Shown here: piece after piece, positions 45,995 through 54,891 of the stretch
How the letters are laid out: each line of letters opens with the position of its first letter
Numbering within the stretch: the first letter of the stretch is position 1
NCBI GenBank assembly: GCA_037482015.1
Contig: JBBFKT010000009.1
Location: 23,056 to 87,055 of the forward strand
Origin: Thermodesulforhabdaceae bacterium
GTDB taxonomy: Bacteria; Desulfobacterota; Syntrophobacteria; Syntrophobacterales; Thermodesulforhabdaceae
Direction: 5' to 3'
DNA length: 64,000 nt
Translations under genes and position numbers: made by a program
The notes under the pieces: generated by a model
The model's input: the letters and a program-made list of their open reading frames with translations, nothing else
Told to the model about the DNA's origin: nothing
Databases searched by the model: none

Positions 45995-46780
45995 ATGGGA
46001 ACACTTTGTTTCCAGGTTTTGTCAAGTGGATCATCCGGAAACGCCTGTCTCGTATGGACAAACAACACCTGTATCCTCATAGATGCAGGGCTTTCTGTTA
46101 AAGCCCTTAAAGAAAGAATGAAAACGTCATCTATAGATCCATCTCAACTTGATGCCGTTGTGGTTTCTCATGAACACTACGACCATGTGCGTGGACTCGG
46201 TCCCCTAAGCCGTATGTATAATCTGGAAGTCTATATTTCACCGGAAACATTTCAAAGCCTTCCTGCCAAGACCAACAATATTCCAAGAAAAAGGTTTTTT
46301 ACGCGAGGCAAACCCTTTGAAATTGGGGACTTAACTATTCTTCCCTTTGCTCTTCCTCACGATGCTTCAGATCCCACCGGTTTTGTTATCGCCAATGGGA
46401 TCACCAGACTTGCTATATGCACCGACCTTGGAACGCCTACAAACCTCGTAAAATCCTGCATCAGCAAGTGTCAGGCAATTATTCTAGAATCCAATCACGA
46501 CGTTGAAATGCTCCAAAACGGTCCCTACCCTATCCACCTCAAGCAACGCATAAGAAGTCGAGTCGGTCATCTTTCAAACGATCAGGCATTAGAACTGTGC
46601 CGTGAAATTTCCCACCAGGAACTAGAAGTGCTGTGTTTGGCTCACCTTAGCAAAATTAATAATTCGAAGGATCTCGTGATGAACAACATAGTATCAACTC
46701 TTCGGAATCAACCTCAGTGGCGTTGTGTTCAGTTTTTCATTGCAGAACAGGATGAACCTCTAGCTGCCATAAAGCTTTAG
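45995..46780 (+). CDS. Metallo-beta-lactamase fold hydrolase (YycJ/WalJ-like)
   Basis: 261 residues. The family pattern LSSGSSGNACLVW, ILIDAGLSVKALKERM and the zinc motif SHEHYDHVRG are visible, with ICTDLG and HLSNDQALEL further on. The fold is that of MBL nucleases/exonucleases; YycJ-type proteins act in DNA repair in Bacillus, but for this protein the role is inferred. It follows the M16 gene 47 bases later on the same strand. Confidence 0.86.
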   Translation: MGTLCFQVLSSGSSGNACLVWTNNTCILIDAGLSVKALKERMKTSSIDPSQLDAVVVSHEHYDHVRGLGPLSRMYNLEVYISPETFQSLPAKTNNIPRKRFFTRGKPFEIGDLTILPFALPHDASDPTGFVIANGITRLAICTDLGTPTNLVKSCISKCQAIILESNHDVEMLQNGPYPIHLKQRIRSRVGHLSNDQALELCREISHQELEVLCLAHLSKINNSKDLVMNNIVSTLRNQPQWRCVQFFIAEQDEPLAAIKL

Positions 46781-46793
46781 GACCTTTCAGATT

Positions 46794-47990
46794 ATGGAAC
46801 AACATTCCCGAAGGTTTATTTATTGTGATTGTTTCTCTGGCGCCAGTGGGGATATGTTTCTTGGTGCATTGTTAGATTTAGGAGCGTCTCTAGATAACGT
46901 CAATGATGCTCTTGGAAATCTTTTGAACGGTGCTGTGGAAGTTGAAATCCGGAAAGAAAGGCGAGGAAGCCTCTGGGGAACGAGAGCGCTCGTAAGAATC
47001 AAAAACTCTTCTCAACAACACCACAGAACCTATCGTTCCATACAAGTTCTACTCGAGAAAAGTTCACTTCCTGACTGGGTCATATCAAAAGCAATAGAGA
47101 TTTTTAGAATCATAGCCGAAGTTGAAAGCTCCATTCATAATACGTCCTTAGAAGACGTTCACTTTCACGAAGTGGGCGCTTTGGATTCAATAGCGGATAT
47201 TGTGGGAAGCTTAATGGCTCTATTCAACCTTGGAATCTACGAACTAAAATCTTCACCTCTACCTATGAACACAACCGGAACAATAATGACAGAACACGGC
47301 ATCATACCTCTTCCCGCACCAGCGACACTGGATATTCTAAAAGGCGTTCCGGTTTATGGAGTAGAAACAACTCGAGAACTCGTTACCCCAACTGGAGCCG
47401 CCATTCTAAGGGCTCTTTCTACACATTTTGGTCCTATTCCACCATGTAAAATCGAGCGAATTGGTTACGGCGTGGGAAGTCATCCAGCTTCTCATCCACC
47501 GAATATGTTAAGATTGCTTATAGCATCACCCACTTGCGCCAGAATAGCGGAAGAACTCGTGGTTATAGAAGCCAATATTGACGATATGCCTCCGGAATTA
47601 TACGAACACGCAATGGAAAAACTTTTTACTTGCGGTGCCATGGATGTATGGTTGACTCCTATCATCATGAAGAAAAACCGACCTGCTGCAACTATTTCTG
47701 TGCTTTGCCCACCTGCTCTGAAAGACATCTTGGAAAATATTCTGTTTTTGGAAACCACGACGGCGGGAGTAAGGACTTACAGTATCTCCAGAATTGCTTT
47801 GAACCGCAGAGAAGGCTCTATCAACACCCCCTGGGGAGATGTAAAAGTGAAAGTCTTTGATGAACCAGACGGTTCGAAGCGGCTTGTGCCCGAATACGAA
47901 TCATGCCGAGAGATTTCAAAACGTTACGGAATCCCGATCTTAAAAATCTATTCATACTGTTTTTCTAGATCTCCGGAAGATGTCAAATAA
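46794..47990 (+). CDS. larC: Nickel-pincer cofactor synthesis protein LarC
   Basis: 398 residues, normal family length. The N-terminus has DCFSGASGDMFLGALLDLG, followed by HFHEVGALDSIADIVG, both hallmarks of LarC (DUF111). LarC inserts nickel into the pincer cofactor used by lactate racemase and related enzymes. larA, larB and larE are not in the window. The stop codon lies right at the border of the accessory island; the last residues look normal. Confidence 0.9.
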   Translation: MEQHSRRFIYCDCFSGASGDMFLGALLDLGASLDNVNDALGNLLNGAVEVEIRKERRGSLWGTRALVRIKNSSQQHHRTYRSIQVLLEKSSLPDWVISKAIEIFRIIAEVESSIHNTSLEDVHFHEVGALDSIADIVGSLMALFNLGIYELKSSPLPMNTTGTIMTEHGIIPLPAPATLDILKGVPVYGVETTRELVTPTGAAILRALSTHFGPIPPCKIERIGYGVGSHPASHPPNMLRLLIASPTCARIAEELVVIEANIDDMPPELYEHAMEKLFTCGAMDVWLTPIIMKKNRPAATISVLCPPALKDILENILFLETTTAGVRTYSISRIALNRREGSINTPWGDVKVKVFDEPDGSKRLVPEYESCREISKRYGIPILKIYSYCFSRSPEDVK

Positions 47991-48105
47991 TCGGGACAGG
48001 GGCGTTCAGTTTGATCGATCCCCTCCCACACCACCCGGCATGCGGGTCCGAACCGGGCAGTTCGAGAAGTTGAGCAGGCAGCTACTACGGCATCTGCTGA
48101 CTTCT
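47991..48105 (-). mobile_element. Probable group II intron 3'-end remnant
   Basis: Read on the minus strand, the segment forms a structured stem with CCCGG...CCGGG arms (near 48032-48060) and ends in a run close to CCCCTGTCCCGAT just before the larC stop region. This resembles the last domains (V and VI) of bacterial group II introns. No reverse-transcriptase gene is present, so only a tail remains. I recognise it by pattern only, not by a full domain V fold. Confidence 0.45.
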
Positions 48106-48141
48106 CGCTCTGGCTCTCCACCGTCACCCTTTCAGGCACAT

Positions 48142-48167
48142 GTAGGGGCGACGCATGCGTCGCCCTA
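48142..48167. repeat. Palindromic repeat
   Basis: A perfect 20-base palindrome (48146-48165) with arms GGGCGACGCA / TGCGTCGCCC, flanked on the left by GTAG. A half copy (CATGCGTCGCCCCTAC) stands at 12494-12509. Sequences of this sort are scattered, non-coding repeats in many genomes. Confidence 0.8.
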
Positions 48168-48274
48168 AGTAAGGACTTAAAAAAGCAGTTCTTATGGAAT
48201 TTCCTGGATCAAGATTCCAGCTTTGTGTTCTTCACGCCATAAAGGGAGCTTTGAGAAAGGAAGCCCCTTCCAAA

Positions 48275-48323
48275 CCCTCCCCGTCAAAGGGGAGGGAGAG
48301 GAAGTCCCCCCGTTGACGGGGGG
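48275..48323. repeat. Two adjacent hairpin repeats
   Basis: CCCTCCCC-GTCAAA-GGGGAGGG (48275-48296) and CCCCCC-GTTGAC-GGGGGG (48306-48323) are perfect or near-perfect inverted repeats, 10 bases apart, and followed by TTTGGGGGG. They look like a REP/MITE-type palindromic repeat. The region lies directly upstream of the transposase remnant. Confidence 0.75.
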
Positions 48324-48334
48324 ATTTGGGGGGT

Positions 48335-48664
48335 AACAGAGCATCAAACCGGGAAGAAGCCAGGCAGGCTCTTATTGAGTTCAAGGAAAGATGGAGAAAA
48401 ATATATCCTGAGGTAGTAAAAAGGTGGGAAGAGAATTTTAACAGCCTCACTACCTTTATGGATTATCCTCAGAAAATCAGGAGATTCATTTACACTACCA
48501 ATCAATTGGAAAGGCTTATGAAGGAAATCAAAAGAAGAAGCAAGGTTATAGAGGTTTTTTCTGAGCCAGAGGCTGTTTACAAAGTGGTTTATCTGGGTAT
48601 TACTGAATATGAACGAAAGGTACAGTCAGAAAAGCTTATCAGGATTCCGGGAAGCCATTTCTAA
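48335..48664 (+). pseudogene. C-terminal remnant of an IS256-family transposase
   Basis: About 105 residues show the C-terminal pattern of mutator-type transposases: EFKERWRKIYPEVVKRWEEN, LTTFMDYPQKIRRFIYTTNQLERLMKEIKRR and AVYKVVYLGITE. The DDE catalytic core upstream is missing; the frame instead enters the hairpin repeats. It is a decayed insertion element, ending just before the CRISPR operon (61-base gap). Confidence 0.85.
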
Positions 48665-48725
48665 ACTCAGGAAAGCCTCTTCCCCTGCAGACACACTTGA
48701 CTAAACACTATGAACATGGGCGATC

Positions 48726-49589
48726 TTACGCCTTATTGTCCAGCGCTTGCCATATACCAAACTCTTTCACTTCAAAATCAAGCATTTCTCGCACTAAGCT
48801 TCCAGGGGTAAAACAGATGCCGCTAAACGAGACATGCTGACCGACATGACGACGACGGGGATTGTCTGATCGCCACTCACGGCCTACTAATGGCTCTACG
48901 TCACCGGCGACCGGCAGGTCTGCGGTCAGAGTGTGAGCTAGCAAGCGTCCATCAGCTGGCGAGTGGATAATTGGAACATCACCCCCTCCTTCAAATGTAG
49001 CTAAGCCGTCAAAAATACGTTCATCAGCAGACAGCTCAGCAATCACCAATTCGACATCTCCCCAACCATACCCGCGCTCGCCGCCCATTTGCAGCCGCTT
49101 GAGAGCCGACTGCCAATTCAAAGTACAACCATCTCTTTCAAACACATAGCCTCTTAGAAATACCGCTTCACCGGTATCTAACGTGTTAGGAGAGATGAAC
49201 TCAACCTCGTGCAACGTTCCCTCCGCGGCGGATTGCTGTGGATAGGAGAGAGCGGTCCCCTGATAGCTGCTGAGAAAGCGGCGGCGAAAAGTGGTTTCGT
49301 TCTCCCACGGCCACGCCACCCGGTAGGCATCTTCCGATCTCAGTGCCGGGTAGAAATAGGTAAAGGCCAAATCCCGATGGACTTGACCTCCAATCCTCCG
49401 GTAATCTTGCAAGTTAGTCGCTGGGCCATGACCTTGGACCGCATCGCGCGTCAGGCGCATCGTCAGCGCGCCCCACAGTGCGCGGCCGGTGACGTAAGGA
49501 CGGGCGCATTGCAAGTTGCCGATCTTTCCCCAACCAACGTGCATGGGGGTGCGGAGGCGAAAGATTACCTCGTAGGCCTGCCAAGTCAT
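48726..49589 (-). CDS. Type III CRISPR RAMP protein (Cas5/Cmr3-like or Cmr6-like)
   Basis: 287 residues from the ATG at 49589 (GAGGAGG 5 bases upstream). The N-terminus has a RAMP ferredoxin-like start (WQAYEVIFRLRTPMHVGWGK) and the C-terminal part has the glycine-rich loop GGERGYGWGDVEL typical of RAMP subunits. It is the last gene of the CRISPR effector operon, starting 11 bases after the cmr5-like stop. I cannot assign it firmly to Cmr3 or Cmr6. It would sit at one end of the effector complex. Confidence 0.7.
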   Translation of the reverse strand: MTWQAYEVIFRLRTPMHVGWGKIGNLQCARPYVTGRALWGALTMRLTRDAVQGHGPATNLQDYRRIGGQVHRDLAFTYFYPALRSEDAYRVAWPWENETTFRRRFLSSYQGTALSYPQQSAAEGTLHEVEFISPNTLDTGEAVFLRGYVFERDGCTLNWQSALKRLQMGGERGYGWGDVELVIAELSADERIFDGLATFEGGGDVPIIHSPADGRLLAHTLTADLPVAGDVEPLVGREWRSDNPRRRHVGQHVSFSGICFTPGSLVREMLDFEVKEFGIWQALDNKA

Positions 49590-49599
49590 AATACCCTCC

Positions 49600-49989
49600 T
49601 CAACTGCGCGCTTTGGCCCCATAGCGGGCGTAGATCAGCATCTGTTCCAGGGTCTCTTTAACCAGCAGCAAGCGTTCCAGGTCAACTGTCACTTTGTCGC
49701 TGATATGGCGCAACACCTTCTCGGCGCTGCTATCTTCGGGTTTGCCCCAGCCAAAGTTCAGTCCAGCCAGTAAATTAAGCATCTCTTCGACCACCACGCG
49801 GCCGTTTTCCTTTTCTTTCGCAAACAGGTAGAGAAAGCAAGCATAGACACCGTTCTCCTGAAGCACGCCCAAGGCTTTGGTAACGGTATTGTCCACGTCG
49901 CTGGCCTTTTTATCCGCCGTGCTGTTAATAATCGCTTGTGCATGCTTTGCCGCCAGCCGATCCAGGTTGAGTTGTGTGGTGTTGCTCAT
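49600..49989 (-). CDS. Cmr5-like small subunit (Cas11)
   Basis: 129 residues from the ATG at 49989 (AAGGAG 8 bases upstream); a further ATG 6 bases earlier is also possible. The protein is helical, rich in Lys/Glu, and the right length for Cmr5 (Cas11), with LDRLAAKHAQAIINS and LINGVYACFLYLFAKE-like segments. Sequence similarity of this family is always low, so the call rests on size, helices and its place between cmr4 and the last RAMP gene. The frame upstream of 49995 overlaps the cmr4 reading and is not used. Confidence 0.65.
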   Translation of the reverse strand: MSNTTQLNLDRLAAKHAQAIINSTADKKASDVDNTVTKALGVLQENGVYACFLYLFAKEKENGRVVVEEMLNLLAGLNFGWGKPEDSSAEKVLRHISDKVTVDLERLLLVKETLEQMLIYARYGAKARS

Positions 49990-49991
49990 TT

Positions 49992-50967
49992 TCATTTCTC
50001 CTTGCCATAGGCTTGTTCCAGAGGCTCGCCAACAATAGCCAACCGACCAAAGCCGCGCGTGCCCATGCCACCCACGCCCAGCCATTCGATCATCTGCAAT
50101 CCGGCTTTCACGACCTGCAACGGACCAGACCACTGCTGATTGCCGGGCAATACGTTTCCTTTTGCGGTTTTCTTCTGACAGTGTTGAGATAGTGGCCAGG
50201 CATCACGATAATCATCCAGAACCACCTCCATCGTCAGAAAGGTGGCACGAGGCAGCGCCTCGTAGGTGAACAGGGCCTTGTCTTCCGCTGCGCCTCTCTC
50301 TGGGTCTATGGCCACCGATGTGCGAACTTCCAGGTTGCTGTTGACTACTTGACTGAAGAACGCGTCTTGTACCAGAACGATGTGGCTGGCCACTGCCTTC
50401 CAGCGTTCTTGATCCTTCCATTTGTCCGGCGCACCCACAGTAACTTTGCCGGCCACATTGACCATCAGCCAGCCCAGATTGAGCGCATTTGTCCGTTCCC
50501 AGGTTAAAAAGGCTTCGCCGAAATTGGGTTCTTGAGCAAGGTCTTGCTCGCCCTTTTTAACGCTAAAGCCGGCGTCTTTCAACCGACCCCAAGTTGTCAC
50601 CCACACCGGTCCGGCCATCGAATGGACTGGAAAGAGCAGCACGTGGGCGTCAAAGACGTTGACCACGCCAGAATAGGCTGTCGTTTTTTCCTCGTCGCCA
50701 CTTTTGTCTTTCTTAATATAGCCAAAGGTATAGCAGACCGGGTTTTTATCCGGTTCCTTCACTTTGTCTTGACTCTGCCCAGCGGCTTCGGGGGTCTCGT
50801 AGAGCTGGGCTGCGTAAGAGCGGGCTGGTGCCCGGGATTTTGGGAATGCGCGTGCCAGGTTCCCGCACGATGCTGTTGTCTACCCGCCCCAGACGGTAGC
50901 CGCCGGTACCGATGTGGACCGGATCGGTGGTCATAAGCAAGTAGCGTTGTCGTTTGTAGGTTGCCAT
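49992..50967 (-). pseudogene. Frameshifted cmr4-like RAMP gene
   Basis: Two frames make one Cmr4-type (Cas7) protein. The first, from 50967 (AAGGAGG upstream), reads MATYKRQRYLLMTTDPVHIG, TGGYRLGRVDNSIVREPGTR and IPKIPGTS, then shifts frame. The second, ending at 49992, begins near RSYAAQLYETPEAAG and runs on through FDAHVLLFPVHSMAGPVWVTT. The expected short LAG-type segment (about 4-5 residues) after IPGTS is missing, so a deletion of about 11 or 14 bases near 50830 explains the shift. It is therefore inactive as written, unless the read is wrong. Cmr4 is the backbone subunit that cuts target RNA, so its loss would disable the complex. Confidence 0.8.
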
Positions 50968-50977
50968 CTATGCCTCC

Positions 50978-53749
50978 TTATTCTTTCAGGATTTCCATAT
51001 GCAATTCGGCCAGGTCGGTCAACTCTCCGCGGACGCCGGCCTGGATGAGTTTTTCTTGCCATTCAGTAGGGAATTTCTGCCATTCCCACTGGGCACCGGC
51101 TAAAGTGTCGGCCACGAATTGTCGGAAGACGTCGTCTTTGGTAGACGCGCCACCGGCATCCTGCCCGTACCACATCTCGCGGGTAGCTTCGATGGTGCGG
51201 ATCACCTGGTGACGTTGGGTTTTGGTCAGACGCTTCATGCAGTTCCACAGACCCTCCAGCCGGTCCAGGTCTTCCAGGTAGTAAGGTCGGGTGCGGCGGG
51301 GCCGTCGGCCTTCCTCGTCGTAATGGATTTCAAAGCGGCGGGCGGTGGTGTCGAGGAATTCGAAGTCGAAGGTGGAAGGCCAGACATAAATCACCTCCCC
51401 TTCGCGCAGATCGCCAGCGTGGACAATCCAACACGCTTCAGCCGGCCAGTCAATCTTGACTGCACGCCGCTGTGCGTCATCCACCTTCTTGTCGTCGCCT
51501 CTCGTATCCAAAAAAATGTAAGGATACCACTGGTCCTCAGTCATTCCGTCATTCATCCGCAATGGAATGCGCCACCGTATTTGATGACCGTTACGCTTGA
51601 TATCCAAGGTTACTTCTGAAGACTGTCCGTTGACCGACGATTCGATCGTCCATCGTTGTGCCATCGTCCGACAATCAAGCATCGCTCGGCCGGCATCCAA
51701 AACGGCGCGGATAGGAGTTCGGCGGCTGGCGTATACAACGCCCAAGTGTATTGGTAAGCGATCACGCACTTTTCCCATCTCTCGCTCGTATTTTTCTTTA
51801 ATGTTGCGTAAAACATCAAGGGATTTGTCGGCAGATACGATGATCATAAAGGTCTGCGGCTCTGCAAGGATGGGAATGAGAGTAGCATAAGCATCTTGTT
51901 GATATTCCACTTGAACAATGTGAACGCATGCAAGTAGATTTCTGTTGCTCTGCCTTGTTCCAGCGTCTGGATTCCGCAAAACAGGCCGGCAGCCATTGGC
52001 GACAAATTCTTTTTGCAAGTACTCTTCGACAAAAATAGCCGCTGTTGCCGGATCGCCGTATATCGCTGGTTCAGCACCCAACTGGTGGGCGATGTATCCG
52101 AGATTGTCGGCGCTGAGGAGATAACCGGCGGCATCGTCATTCCGGGCCGGGATCCAAACCACGCTCAGATTGGTTACACCCAGCACAAGGTCGTAAACGT
52201 GGAAAGGCCCCAAGTCCGGTACAGAGTCAAGGAAAATCTTCAGGCGACGACGGTCATCCGTCAGTTGCCATTCAATCCCATTCTGAACATCTCGCCAGAA
52301 ACGACGGGTTGTCTCCCAGATGCGACGCAGGCGGCTGAAAGAAGGCGTCTTACTTGTGACGGGTTTCCCTTCCGCGTTTTCAGGGTTGTGAGGAGCGATC
52401 AACAAAAGCGAATCCAGCAGACTGCCGTCGAGCCAGTGGGTCAGATCGAATCGTCCAACAATGAGCGCCAGTCGCCCATTGGCATCGGCGACTTCGTCGG
52501 TCCAGATCGTCTTATTGGATTGCGATGTCGCCCACTTTTGCGAGCGGTCTGCGCGCCGTTCTTCGCAAATGTCGCACACATTGCGGTCGGCAGCTTTCTG
52601 GCTCGGACCTTGTGGCCGCAGACCGCAAACGGTGCAGATGTCGGCAGCTTCTTGGTGCTGCCAAAACTGTTGGATTACACCTGCATTTGCTAACGAGGCA
52701 ATCTTCCGCGAGAGAAACTTGCTAATGTCTGGCAACTCGTCGTTTGAAGAATTCGGCCATTCTGGATCCTGTCCCCACCAAGGCACTTGTTCCAATCCAA
52801 GATGCGGTGTTATCTCCCCGCCAAGTTGCAGTGTTGGTTTGTTCTTTACCGTGCCCTGTTCGAACTCCTGAAGAATGAGGTCCCGCAAGCTAATTCCGTT
52901 GCCATCGGTCCGATTCAGCAAATCGGCTATGTCTGGTACGACGTAAACGCTGCCGTTCTCATCCCGATATACCTCGCTGCCCAGTGGATAGGTTACTTCC
53001 AGAAGATTGCGCACCCGATCCAGGCTATCTGAGATAATCTCTTGCCTGGTGAGCAGGTCGGGTATACGCGCCACGCTGAGCAGATAGTTCAGTCCATTGA
53101 CGCGGACACCAAGCAAACGCCAGCGCAAGTCCCCCGCATTTGGGGGACTTCCGGTTAGCAACGCCCCGGCCAGTGCCGACTTGTACAGCGCTCCCACCAG
53201 CAAGCCCCAGCTCCACAAATCCACTTCGTTGATGGGCCGGCGCGTGTCAGCAATAGTTTGTGAGAAAAGGTCCTCGATAGCGTGGCGCAACGAATTCCTC
53301 TTGTCGGCAGAGTAGGAAGATAACTTATCCCAAGGCAGGCCCCAGAGCTTTTCTGTCAAGCCGTTAAATACGTTGTTCTCAAAGCCAAACGGCGTGCTCC
53401 TCTGGATATGAGGGTAATTTTGTTTCCCGCCTACGGGTTCCTGTTTATCAAAGTGAGCTGTTTTATGACAACGGGACAGGTACTGGCCCAACACGTCCTT
53501 ATTCCAGGTTCGATCGTCGAGCAAATCTGTGACAGCGCAGGTGATGCCGAGCAGTTGTACATTGGTATTGGAAAGTTGAGGATAGCGGTTGCCAAGTTCA
53601 TTCCGAGCTAGAGCCTGTTGCCCACTCAGATTGGATGCTTGTGTTTTGAGATGCTCATCCGAACATTTGCGATAATCGTGCAGCAAGCCGATGGCCTCGG
53701 CTAATAATAGGGCCTCGCGGTGTTGCTGCAGGATATCGAGTTGATTCAC
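50978..53749 (-). CDS. Csx11-like Cas10 subunit of a type III CRISPR effector
   Basis: 923 residues from GTG at 53749 (GGGAGGTGAATC upstream), overlapping the upstream RAMP gene by 4 bases. An N-terminal HD pair is seen at residues 24-25 (GLLHDYRK). A zinc ribbon has Cys372, Cys375, Cys392 and Cys395. A first palm-like segment (LIVGRFDLTHW) is near residue 430. Where active Cas10 has GGDD, this protein has SADK at 639-642, so cyclic oligoadenylate synthesis is unlikely. The overall layout resembles Csx11, a divergent Cas10 of type III-B/III-C-like systems. DNase activity by the HD domain remains possible. Confidence 0.78.
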   Translation of the reverse strand: MNQLDILQQHREALLLAEAIGLLHDYRKCSDEHLKTQASNLSGQQALARNELGNRYPQLSNTNVQLLGITCAVTDLLDDRTWNKDVLGQYLSRCHKTAHFDKQEPVGGKQNYPHIQRSTPFGFENNVFNGLTEKLWGLPWDKLSSYSADKRNSLRHAIEDLFSQTIADTRRPINEVDLWSWGLLVGALYKSALAGALLTGSPPNAGDLRWRLLGVRVNGLNYLLSVARIPDLLTRQEIISDSLDRVRNLLEVTYPLGSEVYRDENGSVYVVPDIADLLNRTDGNGISLRDLILQEFEQGTVKNKPTLQLGGEITPHLGLEQVPWWGQDPEWPNSSNDELPDISKFLSRKIASLANAGVIQQFWQHQEAADICTVCGLRPQGPSQKAADRNVCDICEERRADRSQKWATSQSNKTIWTDEVADANGRLALIVGRFDLTHWLDGSLLDSLLLIAPHNPENAEGKPVTSKTPSFSRLRRIWETTRRFWRDVQNGIEWQLTDDRRRLKIFLDSVPDLGPFHVYDLVLGVTNLSVVWIPARNDDAAGYLLSADNLGYIAHQLGAEPAIYGDPATAAIFVEEYLQKEFVANGCRPVLRNPDAGTRQSNRNLLACVHIVQVEYQQDAYATLIPILAEPQTFMIIVSADKSLDVLRNIKEKYEREMGKVRDRLPIHLGVVYASRRTPIRAVLDAGRAMLDCRTMAQRWTIESSVNGQSSEVTLDIKRNGHQIRWRIPLRMNDGMTEDQWYPYIFLDTRGDDKKVDDAQRRAVKIDWPAEACWIVHAGDLREGEVIYVWPSTFDFEFLDTTARRFEIHYDEEGRRPRRTRPYYLEDLDRLEGLWNCMKRLTKTQRHQVIRTIEATREMWYGQDAGGASTKDDVFRQFVADTLAGAQWEWQKFPTEWQEKLIQAGVRGELTDLAELHMEILKE

Positions 53750-54891
53750 GATTCACCTCCCTCCCGCAATTGGGCCGCCACGCGCTGCGCCAGGTCTTTT
53801 AGTTCACTGAGCCTGTTGAAGGTATATTCCGTCACTGCGGGCGCTTCAGGTTGCTCCTGTTCCAAAGCGGGTTCCGATTCCGATGAAGGTCCGCCGCTTT
53901 CCCAATGGACTCTGCCCTCTTTCTCCCACCAATTTTTGGCTTTCTCGTAAAGCTGCCTGTCTTTCTTCTTGTACTGCTTCCCTTGCCTTTCAATCCAAAG
54001 CCGATATTCCTCTTCTGATTTCAAAGTTCCATCTTCTCGACGCAGGTCAGGAATGAGTCGGGTGGGTGACTCCAGGTAGCGGGGCAGGTCGGGTGGCTGT
54101 GGCTCCGGCGGAGCGACAGCGGGAGCACCCTCCCCGGCCAATTTGACTCGGAGGGCAAGTTTACCCTTCCCGGCCAATTGGTCTTCTGCCATACCGAACC
54201 CGCTGCTGGTTTTGGCCCCAAAGCCATAGGTAGTGAGCATAGCCCGGATACCTTTTGCCAGCACTTGTAAATCCTCGGCTACCTCGGTGCGTCTTTCATC
54301 CTCACCTTGCTCAATCGGGCCGAAAGGCACATACAACAATACGAACTCACCAGCAGTTCTCTGGGGCACACACTCCATAAAAATCGGTCCGCGCGCTCCC
54401 ACGCCGGTTTGCCGGTCGTGCGGGTTGATGACTTCCAGACCTATCTTGTCGAAAAAAGTGGGGAAGAAGTAGAGACGGCCGGCTTGATGTTCGTCACCGC
54501 CACGCGGATTACCCAGCAGACGAATCGTCACTTCGTTGTCTTCTTTGTAACCCAAGTGCCACAGCGCCGCCCGCAACGCGCCTTTCCAACTTGTAGCGAC
54601 AACCATCGGTGTCTGGAAGACTTTCTCCTTACGCAGAGGGTTGTCGAGCAAGTGAAAATCGCACTCGTCTTTGCTGATGTAGGGCTTTTGTAATCGGAAC
54701 GGAATACGTAATACAAAACTGAGTGCTGGCAGATGCAGCATTGTGGACAAGTCAGGCAAAAAGGGGAATTTATAAAACAATTGTGATGGCGGAGCCAGTT
54801 CTTTTTGCCACCTCTTCCAATGCCTTCCCTTATCTTTATCTGCCATGGCTGTCTGTAGCCAATCTAAGGTAGTTATGAATTCACACTGCAT
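53746..54891 (-). CDS. Type III CRISPR RAMP protein (Cas7/Cmr6-like)
   Basis: 381 residues from the ATG at 54891 (GAGGAGG upstream), overlapping the cmr1-like gene by 11 bases. The N-terminal half has a RAMP core with the TSWKGALRAALW segment, a Cas7-type signature, and TGVGARGPIFMECVP near residue 180. The C-terminal 110 residues are charged, with Lys/Glu-rich helices (EEEYRLWIERQGKQYKKKDRQLYEKAKNW), possibly unstructured or a contact arm. It is second in the effector operon and 4 bases overlap cas10. The subunit identity (Cmr6 or another Cas7) is not certain. Confidence 0.72.
   Translation of the reverse strand: MQCEFITTLDWLQTAMADKDKGRHWKRWQKELAPPSQLFYKFPFLPDLSTMLHLPALSFVLRIPFRLQKPYISKDECDFHLLDNPLRKEKVFQTPMVVATSWKGALRAALWHLGYKEDNEVTIRLLGNPRGGDEHQAGRLYFFPTFFDKIGLEVINPHDRQTGVGARGPIFMECVPQRTAGEFVLLYVPFGPIEQGEDERRTEVAEDLQVLAKGIRAMLTTYGFGAKTSSGFGMAEDQLAGKGKLALRVKLAGEGAPAVAPPEPQPPDLPRYLESPTRLIPDLRREDGTLKSEEEYRLWIERQGKQYKKKDRQLYEKAKNWWEKEGRVHWESGGPSSESEPALEQEQPEAPAVTEYTFNRLSELKDLAQRVAAQLREGGES

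Noticed and set aside
47948..48168. Short open frames around the larC end on both strands
   Set aside because: They fall in the intron-like tail and palindromic repeat; no protein motif is visible, so they are not annotated as genes.
50978..53749. Canonical Cas10 making cyclic oligoadenylate
   Set aside because: The GGDD motif of the palm domain is replaced by SADK and no second candidate was found in the chain.
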